42,577 nt of DNA from Chromatiaceae bacterium (lineage in GTDB: Bacteria; Pseudomonadota; Gammaproteobacteria; Chromatiales; Chromatiaceae), in NCBI GenBank assembly GCA_020851955.1, contig JADZBU010000232.1:1-42577 (forward strand), written 5' to 3'. Of the stretch, positions 11,694 through 21,713 are shown piece by piece (the first letter of the stretch is position 1; each line of letters opens with the position of its first letter). A program made the position numbers and the translations under genes. The notes beneath the pieces are model-generated. The model worked only from the letters and a program-made list of their open reading frames with translations. It did no database searches and was not told the origin of the DNA.

Positions 11694-12833
11694 TCAACCT
11701 GACACAGCGCCAAAACGCCGCACCAGGTCCAGGTAAACATCTTCACACGCCGGAAACGAGTCCGCCGTGGGCAGTTGGCGTCGTCCGTTGCGCCGATAGC
11801 GCATGGAGTCGCCATCGTGAAAATCCCACTCGAGCACTCGCGGTTGCATCTGGCTACGTGCATAGGGCCGCACCCCCCGCATTTCGCGTGGATAGATTAC
11901 ATCGAGTCCACAGGCCAGATACTCAAACAGCTTGTTCGTGGCGTTAAAGACAAAGTTTGTCGTGCAAGCCCGATAGAGCAGCAGCCCGACATGGCAGGCA
12001 TTGAGGATCTCCGGAACCCGGTCATAAGCGATACCCTCGGGATGGAAGCCGACCCGCGAAGACCGTCCGGCCACGTCAGTCAAAAACCGGCAGGTCTCGC
12101 CATCGACGTTATAGCCGTAAATATCCAAGCGGCAGGACCCTGGCGGCTGCGCGAGGAGCCATGCCACAAACTCCCGCACATAGGTGTCACGCAGCGACAG
12201 CGAGCCGACATAGACAAAGGCGGTCGGTACCGTATCCCCCGCACCCCAGGCCCTGTTCCGACTCCGGTACCAATCCGCCGGCGGATAGTTTGGCATTACC
12301 CAACACCTGCCAGCATTCACGCCGGGATTGTCGCCCAAAAACAGTTTCAATCGTTCCGCATTGGTTTGTGAAATCCAAGCCGCGCGCGAGAACAGCAATC
12401 CCTGCTCAAGGCGGTGGCAGAGTTTCACCAGGCGCATGCCCGGTCCTTGATAGTCTTCTGGTGCATAGTACTCATGATGATGAATCAGGAGGCGCGCCTT
12501 ACCCCCGAGGATTCTGTAGTAGATCCAAACCGCAAGCGCGGAATGTGGCTCGATCGACACGACCACGTCCGGGCGCCAGCGCGCCATCGCCCAAGCCGTG
12601 CGGACATGCCAGCCCAGGTATTTCCAAACGCGTCGCAACACCGCTTCGTCGGCCCTGGGAAATGGCGGCCGCTCAATCGCAACGCCGGGGAGGGTCTCGG
12701 GCAATAGTCCTTTATGATTCGGGCTACTCCAGGCACGCACCCGGCAGCGACCGGGTGATGAGAGAAATCCGAGCAGATTCCTGGCGGGCGGGTAATACTC
12801 CAGGGGGAGCACATGGACATAGGCCACTTTCAT
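11694..12833 (-). CDS. glycosyltransferase (GT4-like, GT-B)
   Basis: Start placed at MKVAYVHVLPLEYYPPARNLLGFLSS; WRPDVVVSIEPHSALAVWIY, TAFVYVGSLSLRDTYVREFVAWL, NATNKLFEYLACGLDVIYPRE. Confidence 0.8.
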   Translation of the reverse strand: MKVAYVHVLPLEYYPPARNLLGFLSSPGRCRVRAWSSPNHKGLLPETLPGVAIERPPFPRADEAVLRRVWKYLGWHVRTAWAMARWRPDVVVSIEPHSALAVWIYYRILGGKARLLIHHHEYYAPEDYQGPGMRLVKLCHRLEQGLLFSRAAWISQTNAERLKLFLGDNPGVNAGRCWVMPNYPPADWYRSRNRAWGAGDTVPTAFVYVGSLSLRDTYVREFVAWLLAQPPGSCRLDIYGYNVDGETCRFLTDVAGRSSRVGFHPEGIAYDRVPEILNACHVGLLLYRACTTNFVFNATNKLFEYLACGLDVIYPREMRGVRPYARSQMQPRVLEWDFHDGDSMRYRRNGRRQLPTADSFPACEDVYLDLVRRFGAVSG

Positions 12834-12864
12834 CGGCTCAGGACCAGCGCTCCCCACCGCCGGA

Positions 12865-14079
12865 TCAAGCGCTATCCTGCCCGGTCAGCCGACGCCCTAA
12901 CCGCTGCTCAATGAGGTCCGCCATCCGTTCGCCGAGCCGATCCCACGTCGCATGCTCCAGGGCTTGGGCGCGCGCCGCTTGGCGCATGGCGCGATAGCGA
13001 TCCGGATTAGTCAGGAGCGACTCGATCGCCGCCGCCACGGCGGCGGCGGACACGGGTGGCTGAATCAGGATGCCCGTGGAGCCGTCGGCAACCAACTCGG
13101 GGATCGCGAACTTCCGCACCGACACCGACGGACAGCCGAAGTAGGCGGCCTCGGTCAGCACCAGCGGATTCGTGTCCTCCCGGGTGGGATGCACGAGCAG
13201 GAATGCGTTTGCAAGCAGTTGCCGCAGCCGGTTAAGTTCGCCCGGTTCATCGGGACGCAGGATACCCTCGTAAACAAGGCCCTCGTCTTGAGGCTTTAGC
13301 CCCGCGGGAGGGCCGCCGATGATGTGCCAGCGTAGTTTCGGATAGCGAGGCTTCAGCATACGGTAAGCCTCCAGCACGAAATCCCCGCCCTTTTGATAAA
13401 AATTCATCGCCATCGTGAGCAATGTCAGCGACTGGCCATCCCAGGTATCCGTCTCTGGAGGCTCGATTCCGCCCCCCCGACCCAGGGCATAGTAATGTTT
13501 GCCGCTCAGACCGTTTAGGCTGATCGCCTCCCGCATACCCCAGGCGGATTCGAAGAAGACCGCGGAGGCCCCCTCAAGAAAAGTGGTTTCCGCTTCACGG
13601 ATCCGTTGTAGATCGGCGGTATCAAAGGTTCCGTCCCTGAAGGTATTCTGGTAAAAGTTCGTAAAAACGATATCCAGATAAACAAAATAGGGTACATCGA
13701 CTCGACACCGGCACCACCGCGTGGCGGCCCGGAAGAAGACCGCATCAAGGTCTCGCGGCAGCCAGGCCAACACCCGCGCCGCGTTGTCGGCCAGGGTACG
13801 CTCCGAAAAATAGGCGAACTTTCCCGGTCTTCCGATCGAGCGCATCAGCTTAGAGGTGATCTTCTCGGTCAAAGCCACATGTGGGCGTATCGGTCCGACC
13901 TCCGTCACCGAGAACCGCTGGGCTAACTGCGTATATGCCTGCCAATTGACCACATAGGACCCACCCCCGGAGCAACACAAGGGCAGATCCGAGACAAATG
14001 CGATCCGTGGTGCGCGATAAGCTTGCACTATATTCATAAGATCAAACGCACGTTTAGATCCAGAGTGACCATTACCCAT
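12865..14079 (-). CDS. glycosyltransferase family 4
   Basis: IAFVSDLPLCCSGGGSYVVNWQAY ... YQKGGDFVLEAYRMLKPRYPKLRWHIIGG ... LLVHPTREDTNPLVLTEAAYFGCPSVSV. Start may be internal. Confidence 0.87.
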   Translation of the reverse strand: MGNGHSGSKRAFDLMNIVQAYRAPRIAFVSDLPLCCSGGGSYVVNWQAYTQLAQRFSVTEVGPIRPHVALTEKITSKLMRSIGRPGKFAYFSERTLADNAARVLAWLPRDLDAVFFRAATRWCRCRVDVPYFVYLDIVFTNFYQNTFRDGTFDTADLQRIREAETTFLEGASAVFFESAWGMREAISLNGLSGKHYYALGRGGGIEPPETDTWDGQSLTLLTMAMNFYQKGGDFVLEAYRMLKPRYPKLRWHIIGGPPAGLKPQDEGLVYEGILRPDEPGELNRLRQLLANAFLLVHPTREDTNPLVLTEAAYFGCPSVSVRKFAIPELVADGSTGILIQPPVSAAAVAAAIESLLTNPDRYRAMRQAARAQALEHATWDRLGERMADLIEQRLGRRLTGQDSA

Positions 14080-14116
14080 ACCAAACGTAATAGAACCAAA
14101 TATGTTGATTCGCCAC

Positions 14117-15061
14117 CTATGCTGGGAGTGATTTCATCAGTTGTTGCAAAGCCATAGTGGCATTGAATCCTACCAGCCTGCTCAGAGCCCGGAACATACC
14201 GCCGCCAATCACTGGGTGTGGCTGCGCATTGACACGTTTGAGATCGCGCAACGCCTGCCGTGAGACGTCAGGATAGGTTGCTGCGAATTCATAGGCGACC
14301 TGGGCATACTGGGTTGCTATCGCTCGGCGGACCATCTCATCATCCCGGACGGCGCGCAGATGCCGCTCCCGCGCCCGGCTAACCTCCAACGAAGAGCGCG
14401 CCGCCGCCGCACTGCGGCGGCGGCTGAGACCATCGTTCAGGTCCCGATAGTGCACCAATGCCTGCGGTACGAACAGATTGCGGGAGGCTTTGAGCAAAAT
14501 CCGTGAAAAATATTCGCCGTCGTCGTGCAACGTCAGACGTTCATCCCAAGGCCCCACGGAATCCACGACCGCGCGTGGCGTCAACCAAGCCGCCGTCTGC
14601 ATCATGCCGCCGCCCGCCAGCGAGGTCACCAGCCAGTCAACCGGGTCCGATACCGTCCAGACCGGCTCAGGCACAGGGGGATGCTCCCCAGGAAAGGCTT
14701 GAAAGCGCGCCCAAGCGCACGACGCCACCGCACCCACAGGCCCTTGCTCCAGCGCCCGCAATTGAGCTTCCAGCTTCTGCGGCGCCAGGAGATCGTCCGC
14801 GTCAAGGTACTGAATATAAGACCCACGCGCGTCACTCAGGCCGCGATTGCGCGCCGCTGTCGCGCCTTGATGATGCTGCCGTACAAGTCGCACGCGCGCA
14901 TCGTCCACCGCCTCCACGGCCCCGGCAGTCGCGTCGCTCGAACCGTCATCCACCACGATCAGTTCCCAGTGGGTCCAACCCTGGGCAAGCACCGATGCGA
15001 TCGCGTCACCTATCCAGGGCTTGGCATTGTAGGCCGGCATAATGATGGAAATGAGATGCAT
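14117..15061 (-). CDS. glycosyltransferase family 2
   Basis: MHLISIIMPAYNAKPWIGDAIASVLAQGWTHWELIVVDDGSSDAT ... RNRGLSDARGSYIQYLDADDLLAPQKLE. Confidence 0.93.
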   Translation of the reverse strand: MHLISIIMPAYNAKPWIGDAIASVLAQGWTHWELIVVDDGSSDATAGAVEAVDDARVRLVRQHHQGATAARNRGLSDARGSYIQYLDADDLLAPQKLEAQLRALEQGPVGAVASCAWARFQAFPGEHPPVPEPVWTVSDPVDWLVTSLAGGGMMQTAAWLTPRAVVDSVGPWDERLTLHDDGEYFSRILLKASRNLFVPQALVHYRDLNDGLSRRRSAAAARSSLEVSRARERHLRAVRDDEMVRRAIATQYAQVAYEFAATYPDVSRQALRDLKRVNAQPHPVIGGGMFRALSRLVGFNATMALQQLMKSLPA

Positions 15062-15065
15062 AGCA

Positions 15066-15941
15066 CTAGCTTCCATAGCCAAGGAGGCCTAGCCATAGGT
15101 CCGCGGGAGTGAGCCTTCCGCTACGAATTAAACGCAACGCTCGGACCGGTGCGCCGCCTTTGATGGCAATCGCGAGGAGTCGGCGGGCGTGGTGTCGGCG
15201 GAGACGATCCAGCGCCCCTATACGATCGCTCGGGGATAACAGCGTCGTCTGCGAAGCAAACTCATAGGAGAACGCATACCTCGCGTGCAGCACCTCGATA
15301 TCTCTCATCTCCGCTGCCATTTGCTGGCCCTCATGACATCGCCACCAGACCAGCGCGGGCGGAAGGCTCACCAGTGGCCAGCGCGAGGCCAGCTTGAGCC
15401 AAAGCTCTGAATCACCCAAATACCGTCGACCAGAAAACCCCCCCAGGTCATTAAACGCATCCCGTCTGATAATGGCGCCGGTTGGTCCCGACCCGAGGCG
15501 GCTCCGGCCCAGGAAATGATTTCTGATCGTGGCGTGCGAGTCGGATAATCTGGGATAAGGATCGCGAGGATCAATCACCGAATCCGACAAGCCCAGTGCC
15601 GCCTCGGGGTACTGCTCCATCGCCTCGACCATGATCGCAAGGGAATGTGGGTATATCAGATCGTCCGAGTCAACATATTTGAGATACTTTCCTTGCGCGA
15701 GAGAGGCGGCTCTCATCCGATTCGGGTAGTCGCCCAGGTTCCGGTCGTTACGATGGACCTTGATCCGTGGATCACGGACTGCGTATTGCATCGCCACCTC
15801 GACGGAGGTATCCGTCGAGCAATCATCCACTACCACGACCTCGAAGCCAACCCAGGTCGAGGCGAGGATGCTCTCCAGGCAAGCGCTCAAAAAGCGTTCG
15901 CGGTTATAGACCGTAACCAGGACTGAAACGAGATGGTTCAT
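15066..15941 (-). CDS. glycosyltransferase family 2
   Basis: MNHLVSVLVTVYNRERFLSACLESILASTWVGFEVVVVDDCSTDTS ... KYLKYVDSDDLIYPHSL ... LGDSELWLKLASRWP. Confidence 0.93.
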   Translation of the reverse strand: MNHLVSVLVTVYNRERFLSACLESILASTWVGFEVVVVDDCSTDTSVEVAMQYAVRDPRIKVHRNDRNLGDYPNRMRAASLAQGKYLKYVDSDDLIYPHSLAIMVEAMEQYPEAALGLSDSVIDPRDPYPRLSDSHATIRNHFLGRSRLGSGPTGAIIRRDAFNDLGGFSGRRYLGDSELWLKLASRWPLVSLPPALVWWRCHEGQQMAAEMRDIEVLHARYAFSYEFASQTTLLSPSDRIGALDRLRRHHARRLLAIAIKGGAPVRALRLIRSGRLTPADLWLGLLGYGS

Positions 15942-16038
15942 AATAACTTATTGAATGAGAACGATGGGCTCATTTCCAGTGTCAAGGGAAATTAATCAGA
16001 GTTGGTTCTCGTCATGGCTTCCAAGGGCTTCCCTATTC

Positions 16039-17628
16039 TCAGAGCGAGGTCCTGCGATAGAGAGCAAACTGGTATCCGGGCATTTGTCCACGCAAGTTGA
16101 TGCCAAAAAGGCGCGGAGGTTCCATTGTCCACCCGTCATAGACCAACTCGCAGCGTTCCCTGCCAACAAAGAGTACATCCGGGGCATGCCCACGGTAGGG
16201 CTGGGGATAAATGAAGAACTCAATGGGACGGTGGAACTTGTCCGAATAGGCGACCAGATCCGGGTCTACTGCCCCTTGGGGGCTAAATTCCGCTCTCCCG
16301 GATATGAAGCGCTCGCCGCCATCGCCAAAAACAATAAAGGATGGACGGGTCAGGCCATTGAAAACAACAGCAATTGGTTGGTCAATCCAGGCCATGGCAC
16401 CCAAGTTTGTGAGTTGGGAGCGTGTCTCGGCCATTGAGGGGCCTCTTGCGACATGCACCCAGGCAAGCGCGGTTGTTCGCACAAAGACCAACGCGTAAAT
16501 GCACGCGAGAACCATAAGGAGTCGAAGAATGGCCTCTTTTCCTTTGGGGCTTGGTAATCTCGGAACAGGAGGAAATAGTCTTCCAATAAAAAATAAAAGG
16601 ATGCATGGAAAAAAAGCGACGTAGCCGTAATCGGTCAGTCGGGGCACGCAATAGAGCATCAGCGCCGTGAAGATCGCGAGACCGATCCACTTCTTTCGTC
16701 TCAACAGTGTGAATGCGGCAAGTGCGGCCGTGGCCAATACAAAGACATTCCAGAGTGGAGCATCCAAACTGATCCCTTTGACATCAAGGGGATGAAACCT
16801 GAAGAGATGACTAGAGAAGTCAAACGCGACACTCGAGCTGAAAAAAACATGAGTAAACCATTCAAGAAAGGTAAAGGGGCAGCAAAGAGTCACCACGCAC
16901 CAGGCGGTGACTAGGGCTATGCAGCCCGCGACGATCAGTTCAGACCAGAACTGGCGGTTATTCTCCCTCTCATATTTCAGTGACAGCCAGAAGACCAGAC
17001 CTGTTCCGAAGAGCAGGCCACTTGCCGGAGATGTGATAAAAAGCAAGCCGGAGGTGGCATAAATCCCAATCTGAAAAGTCCGCCTTGGCACGCCCAGATC
17101 GCGGAAAATCAGTGGGAGAGCGATCAATAGGGGTGCGAGGTGTTCAGGCCTGCCTTGGAGACCGATCGCGATGACCCCAGCCATTAAGCCGAGACAGATG
17201 GGTCGAAAAAATCCTGGCTGGCCACCCCGCCGGAGGGTGCCGCTAAAGAGATAGGTCCAGGCGACAAAGGTCGTGGCATTGACGATGCCGCACCAGAAAA
17301 GAAATTTTTCCCAGGTGTCGCATTGGAGCAGGAAGCCGAAAACGAGGACGTGGATCACGCCATGGATTGAGTAGCTGGGTGGGTCGATCCCTATCAAGGC
17401 TGGGGTATGTCCGCCGAAGATCCAGCCCTTCCCAGTCGCCACATTGATGACCGGGGTGGCAAAAAGACTGGCGTCCCAATGCAAGCCGGGCCACCCAGCG
17501 ATGCCCATGGCGACGAACAAGGCGGCTATGACCACAAGGACAAGGCCTGCGCTTAGATTCCCGAAAAGAGGAAATTCCTTGATTTCGGGATTTATCCTAA
17601 TTTGAACTTTGTCCACGGTCCTTGGCAT
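16039..17628 (-). CDS. polytopic membrane protein, GT-C/GT39-like glycosyltransferase candidate
   Basis: 529 aa with about 10 hydrophobic segments; early GLHWDASLFATPVINVATGKGWIFGG luminal loop resembling GT-C acidic loop; family by architecture only. Confidence 0.5.
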   Translation of the reverse strand: MPRTVDKVQIRINPEIKEFPLFGNLSAGLVLVVIAALFVAMGIAGWPGLHWDASLFATPVINVATGKGWIFGGHTPALIGIDPPSYSIHGVIHVLVFGFLLQCDTWEKFLFWCGIVNATTFVAWTYLFSGTLRRGGQPGFFRPICLGLMAGVIAIGLQGRPEHLAPLLIALPLIFRDLGVPRRTFQIGIYATSGLLFITSPASGLLFGTGLVFWLSLKYERENNRQFWSELIVAGCIALVTAWCVVTLCCPFTFLEWFTHVFFSSSVAFDFSSHLFRFHPLDVKGISLDAPLWNVFVLATAALAAFTLLRRKKWIGLAIFTALMLYCVPRLTDYGYVAFFPCILLFFIGRLFPPVPRLPSPKGKEAILRLLMVLACIYALVFVRTTALAWVHVARGPSMAETRSQLTNLGAMAWIDQPIAVVFNGLTRPSFIVFGDGGERFISGRAEFSPQGAVDPDLVAYSDKFHRPIEFFIYPQPYRGHAPDVLFVGRERCELVYDGWTMEPPRLFGINLRGQMPGYQFALYRRTSL

Positions 17629-17712
17629 TATTTGCTATTCCTGAAAAATTCCACTAATAAATAAAATGGAGGAGACAGTCTATTCGTGAGCCTGTCTATC
17701 TAGTTCGAAATT

Positions 17713-18792
17713 CTAAACCCCCATTCTTTCGGTAAGCTTAACCCGAAGACGTTCCATCTGGGGTTGCTCTAACCGCCGATTGCCATTCGTGTCCATCCGC
17801 GGAAAATAAGTATCTGGCAAAACCGCCTGTATCACACGTCTCGCGACACGGACGATGAAATAGGCTTTATGACGACAACTCTGAACAATCGCCGCGTAGG
17901 CGACAACAACGGCATATTGCCATCTCCTTGGTGGCAAATGGTGCTGCCATGCCTGCAACAAAGGCTTGATCCAAAGCCCCGCCTGATCTACGTTGAACAG
18001 GAGAAACTCAATTTCGAAAAAATACTGACCCTCCCAAATCTGCATGAGCCGGTTGCTCGCTGTGGCCGCGCGGAGCGCACGCGTGCCCTCTTCAAGCCGC
18101 ACCTGGCGGGACTTAAGCAGCGACTCGGAGACTGAGTTTGTGATGCGCGGCTGCTCAGACCGGCGCACAAAGAGATCCGGCAGGGCGTCAGCCTCGACCA
18201 TGTAGGGTACTTGGGCAAGCAAGGCGCGGATATGCAGGTCGGCATCGTCACCGTAGATAACCCGCTCATTGAAACCGCCAATGCGATCGAGCCCTGCCCG
18301 GGTCCAAAGGCCGGAGGAGGTATGCCAAGGCCCGTCTGAGCACAGGAAACGTTCAAGATGCGGCTTCGCTCCCGGATCATTCCATAATTCAGCGGTGTCT
18401 CCCGGTTGGTCGCGGAACAGCATGACGCTGAAGATCATGAAGTTCTGCGGTGGGCGCCCCAAAGCTAACTTGAGGCGCTCCTCAAGGCACCAGGGTGCGA
18501 GGAGATCATCGGAATCCAAAAAGATCAAATACGGGGCGCGTGCTGCTCGCCAACCGAGGTTTCTGCAGCGCGAAGGTCCTTTTGGTTCATCGTGGCGCAC
18601 GAGCAACCGGATTCTATCCTCGACATAGGTTTTCAAGAGCTGAATCTCGTTCGCGGCAGAGCCATCGTCGACGATAACGACCTCCCAATTGCTCATGGTT
18701 TGCGCACGGATTGAGTCCAGGGTCTCCGCCAGGAGACGCGCCCGATTCCAGTGCGGGATGATTAAGGATACGGCGGGGGAGATCGTAACCAT
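17713..18792 (-). CDS. glycosyltransferase family 2
   Basis: VSLIIPHWNRARLLAETLDSIRAQTMSNWEVVIVDDGS ... CRNLGWRAARAPYLIFLDSDDLLAPWCLEER. Confidence 0.93.
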   Translation of the reverse strand: MVTISPAVSLIIPHWNRARLLAETLDSIRAQTMSNWEVVIVDDGSAANEIQLLKTYVEDRIRLLVRHDEPKGPSRCRNLGWRAARAPYLIFLDSDDLLAPWCLEERLKLALGRPPQNFMIFSVMLFRDQPGDTAELWNDPGAKPHLERFLCSDGPWHTSSGLWTRAGLDRIGGFNERVIYGDDADLHIRALLAQVPYMVEADALPDLFVRRSEQPRITNSVSESLLKSRQVRLEEGTRALRAATASNRLMQIWEGQYFFEIEFLLFNVDQAGLWIKPLLQAWQHHLPPRRWQYAVVVAYAAIVQSCRHKAYFIVRVARRVIQAVLPDTYFPRMDTNGNRRLEQPQMERLRVKLTERMGV

Positions 18793-18805
18793 TTACTGCT
18801 CAACC

Positions 18806-19564
18806 TCAAGGTTTCATCCGCATCAGTCCGCGGAGAACCCGCCCGGGGAGACTTGCCCAAGTCCGCCGACGATCAAAACGCCACCCGACGCGATGACTTG
18901 GATTGACCAAATTCCACCAAATGGCCCTAGGTAAAGACCAAAGGTTTTGTGGCCATAGGTAGGCGTAGGGGCCCTCAACGTGGTTCGATCCGGCTACTGG
19001 GTACTCGCTCCTTACGCCACCGTGCAGGTGGAGACAGCGGATCATGAAGGCAGGGTTTTTTACCCGATATCCGGCGGCCTTCAGCTCGTGTAGGAACCGA
19101 TTGTCGCAACGTGGTACCCCGACGGAAAAATCACCCCGCACCGGCCGGATCGGACCCTTAAACATCCAAACATCCTGACTATCATTCCGATCGAAGAGAA
19201 GCGATGATCCATCCGGCTGCACGTCCCAACGCGCCAGTGCGAAGCAGGTCTCTTCGTCTAAAGCAGCCGCTACCACCGAGAGCGACGGGTCAAAGTAGAT
19301 ATCACCGTTTGCGATGATCGTGACGTCCTCTCGACCAGGGTCAAGCTGCCGTGCCCATCCGAGGTAGTCTGTATAAGTCGGCCGCACCGAAATCTGACGC
19401 ACCACGATCTTGGACGATATGGGCGACACGGAGATGTCACCCTCGACGTAAAGCATGATCGCGCTGAGATTAGAATCAGCACAATTATGGTCGAATACCG
19501 CTCGGTATTCCCTACGCCGATCGGCGCGTCTCTCCGGAAATGCACAGGTAAACAATCGAATCAT
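18806..19564 (-). CDS. conserved-looking glycosyltransferase-like protein of unassigned family
   Basis: 252 aa; DVTIIANGDIYFDPSLSVV (DxxxD near a GT-A-like core), VRGDFSVGVPRCDNRFLHELKAAGYRVKNPAFMIRCLHLHGGVRSEY; packed between GT2 and SDR genes. Confidence 0.6.
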   Translation of the reverse strand: MIRLFTCAFPERRADRRREYRAVFDHNCADSNLSAIMLYVEGDISVSPISSKIVVRQISVRPTYTDYLGWARQLDPGREDVTIIANGDIYFDPSLSVVAAALDEETCFALARWDVQPDGSSLLFDRNDSQDVWMFKGPIRPVRGDFSVGVPRCDNRFLHELKAAGYRVKNPAFMIRCLHLHGGVRSEYPVAGSNHVEGPYAYLWPQNLWSLPRAIWWNLVNPSHRVGWRFDRRRTWASLPGRVLRGLMRMKP

Positions 19565-19573
19565 TTAGCATTT

Positions 19574-20560
19574 TCACTCGCGACCATACCACTCGACGGC
19601 ATGTCGAATGCCTTCTTCAATCGCAATAGCCGCCTCAAAACCAAATGCTGCCTGCTTGGTGATTGCACCCCCCCGAGCAAAGACCCCCGTTGGCTTATTG
19701 GACAGTCCGACGACCTCCGGCGTATAGCCACAGGCTTCCGCCGCCATGCCTGCAAACTGCCTGAAACTGGTGTAGATGCCGGTGGACAGATTCAAGGCAT
19801 CGCCGTCATTGATTTTATCCATCGTCGTCAGAACGCCGTCAACGCAATCCTCGATATGGATAAAATCGCGCATCTGATCGCCCGTCCCCCAGACGGTGAG
19901 GGTCGGGGACCCGACCGCTGCCATGGCCCGCTTGATGATGCTGGGGAACGGATAGGTATCATCCTGGTCCTCCCCGTACCCGGAGAAGGGTCGGTAACAG
20001 ACCGACTTCAGCCCATGCTTCTCGAAGGCGAGACGCGCGAGGTACTCACAGGTCAGCTTTGCCCAACCATAGGTCATATCCGGCATGCCGATACGCGCAT
20101 CGAAGCTGATATCGTCCTCGCGCAGGAGGCGATAACCCTCTTGACGCTGAAGGTCGATCGGGTAGGCGGCGCTCGAAGAGAAACAGACGGTCTTCGCCGG
20201 CCGTGCCGCCTCGGCCCACTGCCAGTATCCGGCATCGATAGCCAGATCGTCGGCGACCGCGAGCGGGCGGTTCTCGATCATGGCCCGACCGCCCACCATG
20301 GCCGCCAGATGAAAGGCATAGTCAAAATCAGTATCCCCGTGTTCCCGAAACCAAGGCCGACAATCCTCGCGATAAAACCGGAAATTGGAAAAGTCGCGGG
20401 GCTCGAAGAGCGGCCATCCCGCGCCGGTTTCAGGGTCGATACCACCGGTGTCCGGTGCGATGGGGTCAACACAATGGACTTCATCGCCTACTTCCAACAG
20501 GCGCCTACAAAAGCGGCGACCGACGAAGCCAGCACCGCCGGTTACGAGAATTTTTCGCAT
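19574..20560 (-). CDS. NAD(P)-dependent epimerase/dehydratase (extended SDR)
   Basis: Start placed at MRKILVTGGAGFVGRRF (Rossmann GxxGxxG); FSSSAAYPIDL; MTYGWAKLTCEYLAR (YxxxK catalytic motif intact). Confidence 0.9.
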   Translation of the reverse strand: MRKILVTGGAGFVGRRFCRRLLEVGDEVHCVDPIAPDTGGIDPETGAGWPLFEPRDFSNFRFYREDCRPWFREHGDTDFDYAFHLAAMVGGRAMIENRPLAVADDLAIDAGYWQWAEAARPAKTVCFSSSAAYPIDLQRQEGYRLLREDDISFDARIGMPDMTYGWAKLTCEYLARLAFEKHGLKSVCYRPFSGYGEDQDDTYPFPSIIKRAMAAVGSPTLTVWGTGDQMRDFIHIEDCVDGVLTTMDKINDGDALNLSTGIYTSFRQFAGMAAEACGYTPEVVGLSNKPTGVFARGGAITKQAAFGFEAAIAIEEGIRHAVEWYGRE

Positions 20561-21639
20561 GTCCTGTAAAGATCCGTATAGAGCCTTGCGCATTGCTCAA
20601 CAGTCCATTGACTGAGAGCCCGTTCCCGGTTGGCGGCCGAAATCTCACCACCCGCGGCCAGTCGAAATCCCTCCTCCATGGCCGCCGCGGCGGTCTCGGG
20701 ATGATCCGGATCGAAGACCGGATTACCGGTCTCACGCAGCAACTCCCCCACATCCCAGGAATCTGGCCCTACGACGACCCGACCGAAGGTCATGCCGAGG
20801 GTGATATTTCCAGAATTCAGGACCCGCAGGCGGGGGATAAAGAGCACATCGGCCGCATTCAGATAGCGTTGGGCGTCGGATTCGGCGACGAAGCCGTAGT
20901 TGAAGGTGAAGCGGGGATGCAGGCGATACCAGAGCCGCGTGAGGTCGCGAATCCAATATTTAAGGCGTATCCATGACACGTCGGCAAGTTGCTCACGCCA
21001 TCTGGAAACCAACAAATGTTTGTGCTTCACCCGAATCCCACGAAAGGTTTCCAAGATGAGCTGCCGCTCTGCGTCATTACGAATCGCGCCAAAGACCAAC
21101 ATGACCCGCGCATTCGGGGCGATCCGGAGTGCCCGGCGCGCCTCGGCACGGGAAACGGTATTCGGCAGGCTCGCGTAATTCTGGTGGGGGATGATGGCAT
21201 GCACCGGTGCGTGACCGCGATAAAAGGCCATCCCGGCGTAACGCTCGCGAAATTCATCGATGCTCGCCTGGGCAAAGTGGGCCACGCCATCCGCATAGTG
21301 ATAGACGGCTTTATACAGGCGTTCCCACATCGGATCGGACAAGGCATCGTGTGGCAGAAGCACATGTCGGGTGATGACAATGTGTGCTCGCTCCGCCCAC
21401 CAGCGTAGCCGCTCCTCCGTGTCCGCGATGAGGGTGTCCGTGAGTCCGGTCAGGTAGGCTTCCTGTAAGGCATAAGTCAGATATTCCGGGAAGTGGAGGT
21501 GAACCACATCGAAGGCGCCCTCCCGGTTCCAGAAGATTTCGGCATCATGCACGACCTGGTGGTGATTGCCTAGGGCTGCGTTGAGGTCAACGAGGAAGCG
21601 GTTTGTCGGCAGTGGGATATTGGCTACAAGGATGCGCAT
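20542..21639 (-). CDS. glycosyltransferase (GT-B-like)
   Basis: MRILVANIPLPTNRFLVDLNAALGNHHQVVHDAEIFWNREGAFDVVHLHFPEYLTY; MLVFGAIRNDAERQLILETFRGI; YLNAADVLFIPRLRVLNSGNITLGMTFGRVVVGPD. Confidence 0.75.
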   Translation of the reverse strand: MRILVANIPLPTNRFLVDLNAALGNHHQVVHDAEIFWNREGAFDVVHLHFPEYLTYALQEAYLTGLTDTLIADTEERLRWWAERAHIVITRHVLLPHDALSDPMWERLYKAVYHYADGVAHFAQASIDEFRERYAGMAFYRGHAPVHAIIPHQNYASLPNTVSRAEARRALRIAPNARVMLVFGAIRNDAERQLILETFRGIRVKHKHLLVSRWREQLADVSWIRLKYWIRDLTRLWYRLHPRFTFNYGFVAESDAQRYLNAADVLFIPRLRVLNSGNITLGMTFGRVVVGPDSWDVGELLRETGNPVFDPDHPETAAAAMEEGFRLAAGGEISAANRERALSQWTVEQCARLYTDLYRTCEKFS

Positions 21640-21673
21640 AACTGAATCATTCAGATGAATCTTCTCATCCCAG

Positions 21674-21698
21674 CCCCCTCCCCCCTTGCGGGGGAGGG
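21674..21698. repeat. short G/C palindromic hairpin (REP-like or terminator-like) between two GT genes
   Basis: CCCTCCCCC-CTTGC-GGGGGAGGG, a perfect 9-bp stem in the 74-bp gap between 20542-21639 and 21714-22907; followed by GTTGGGGAGAGGGGG. Confidence 0.6.
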
Positions 21699-21713
21699 TT
21701 GGGGAGAGGGGGT

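Noticed and set aside
12161-12997. 278-aa plus-strand ORF
   Set aside because: Antisense to the GT at 11694-12833 and spans gene boundaries; no recognisable motifs.
19487-20569. 360-aa plus-strand ORF
   Set aside because: Antisense to an intact SDR gene with catalytic motifs.
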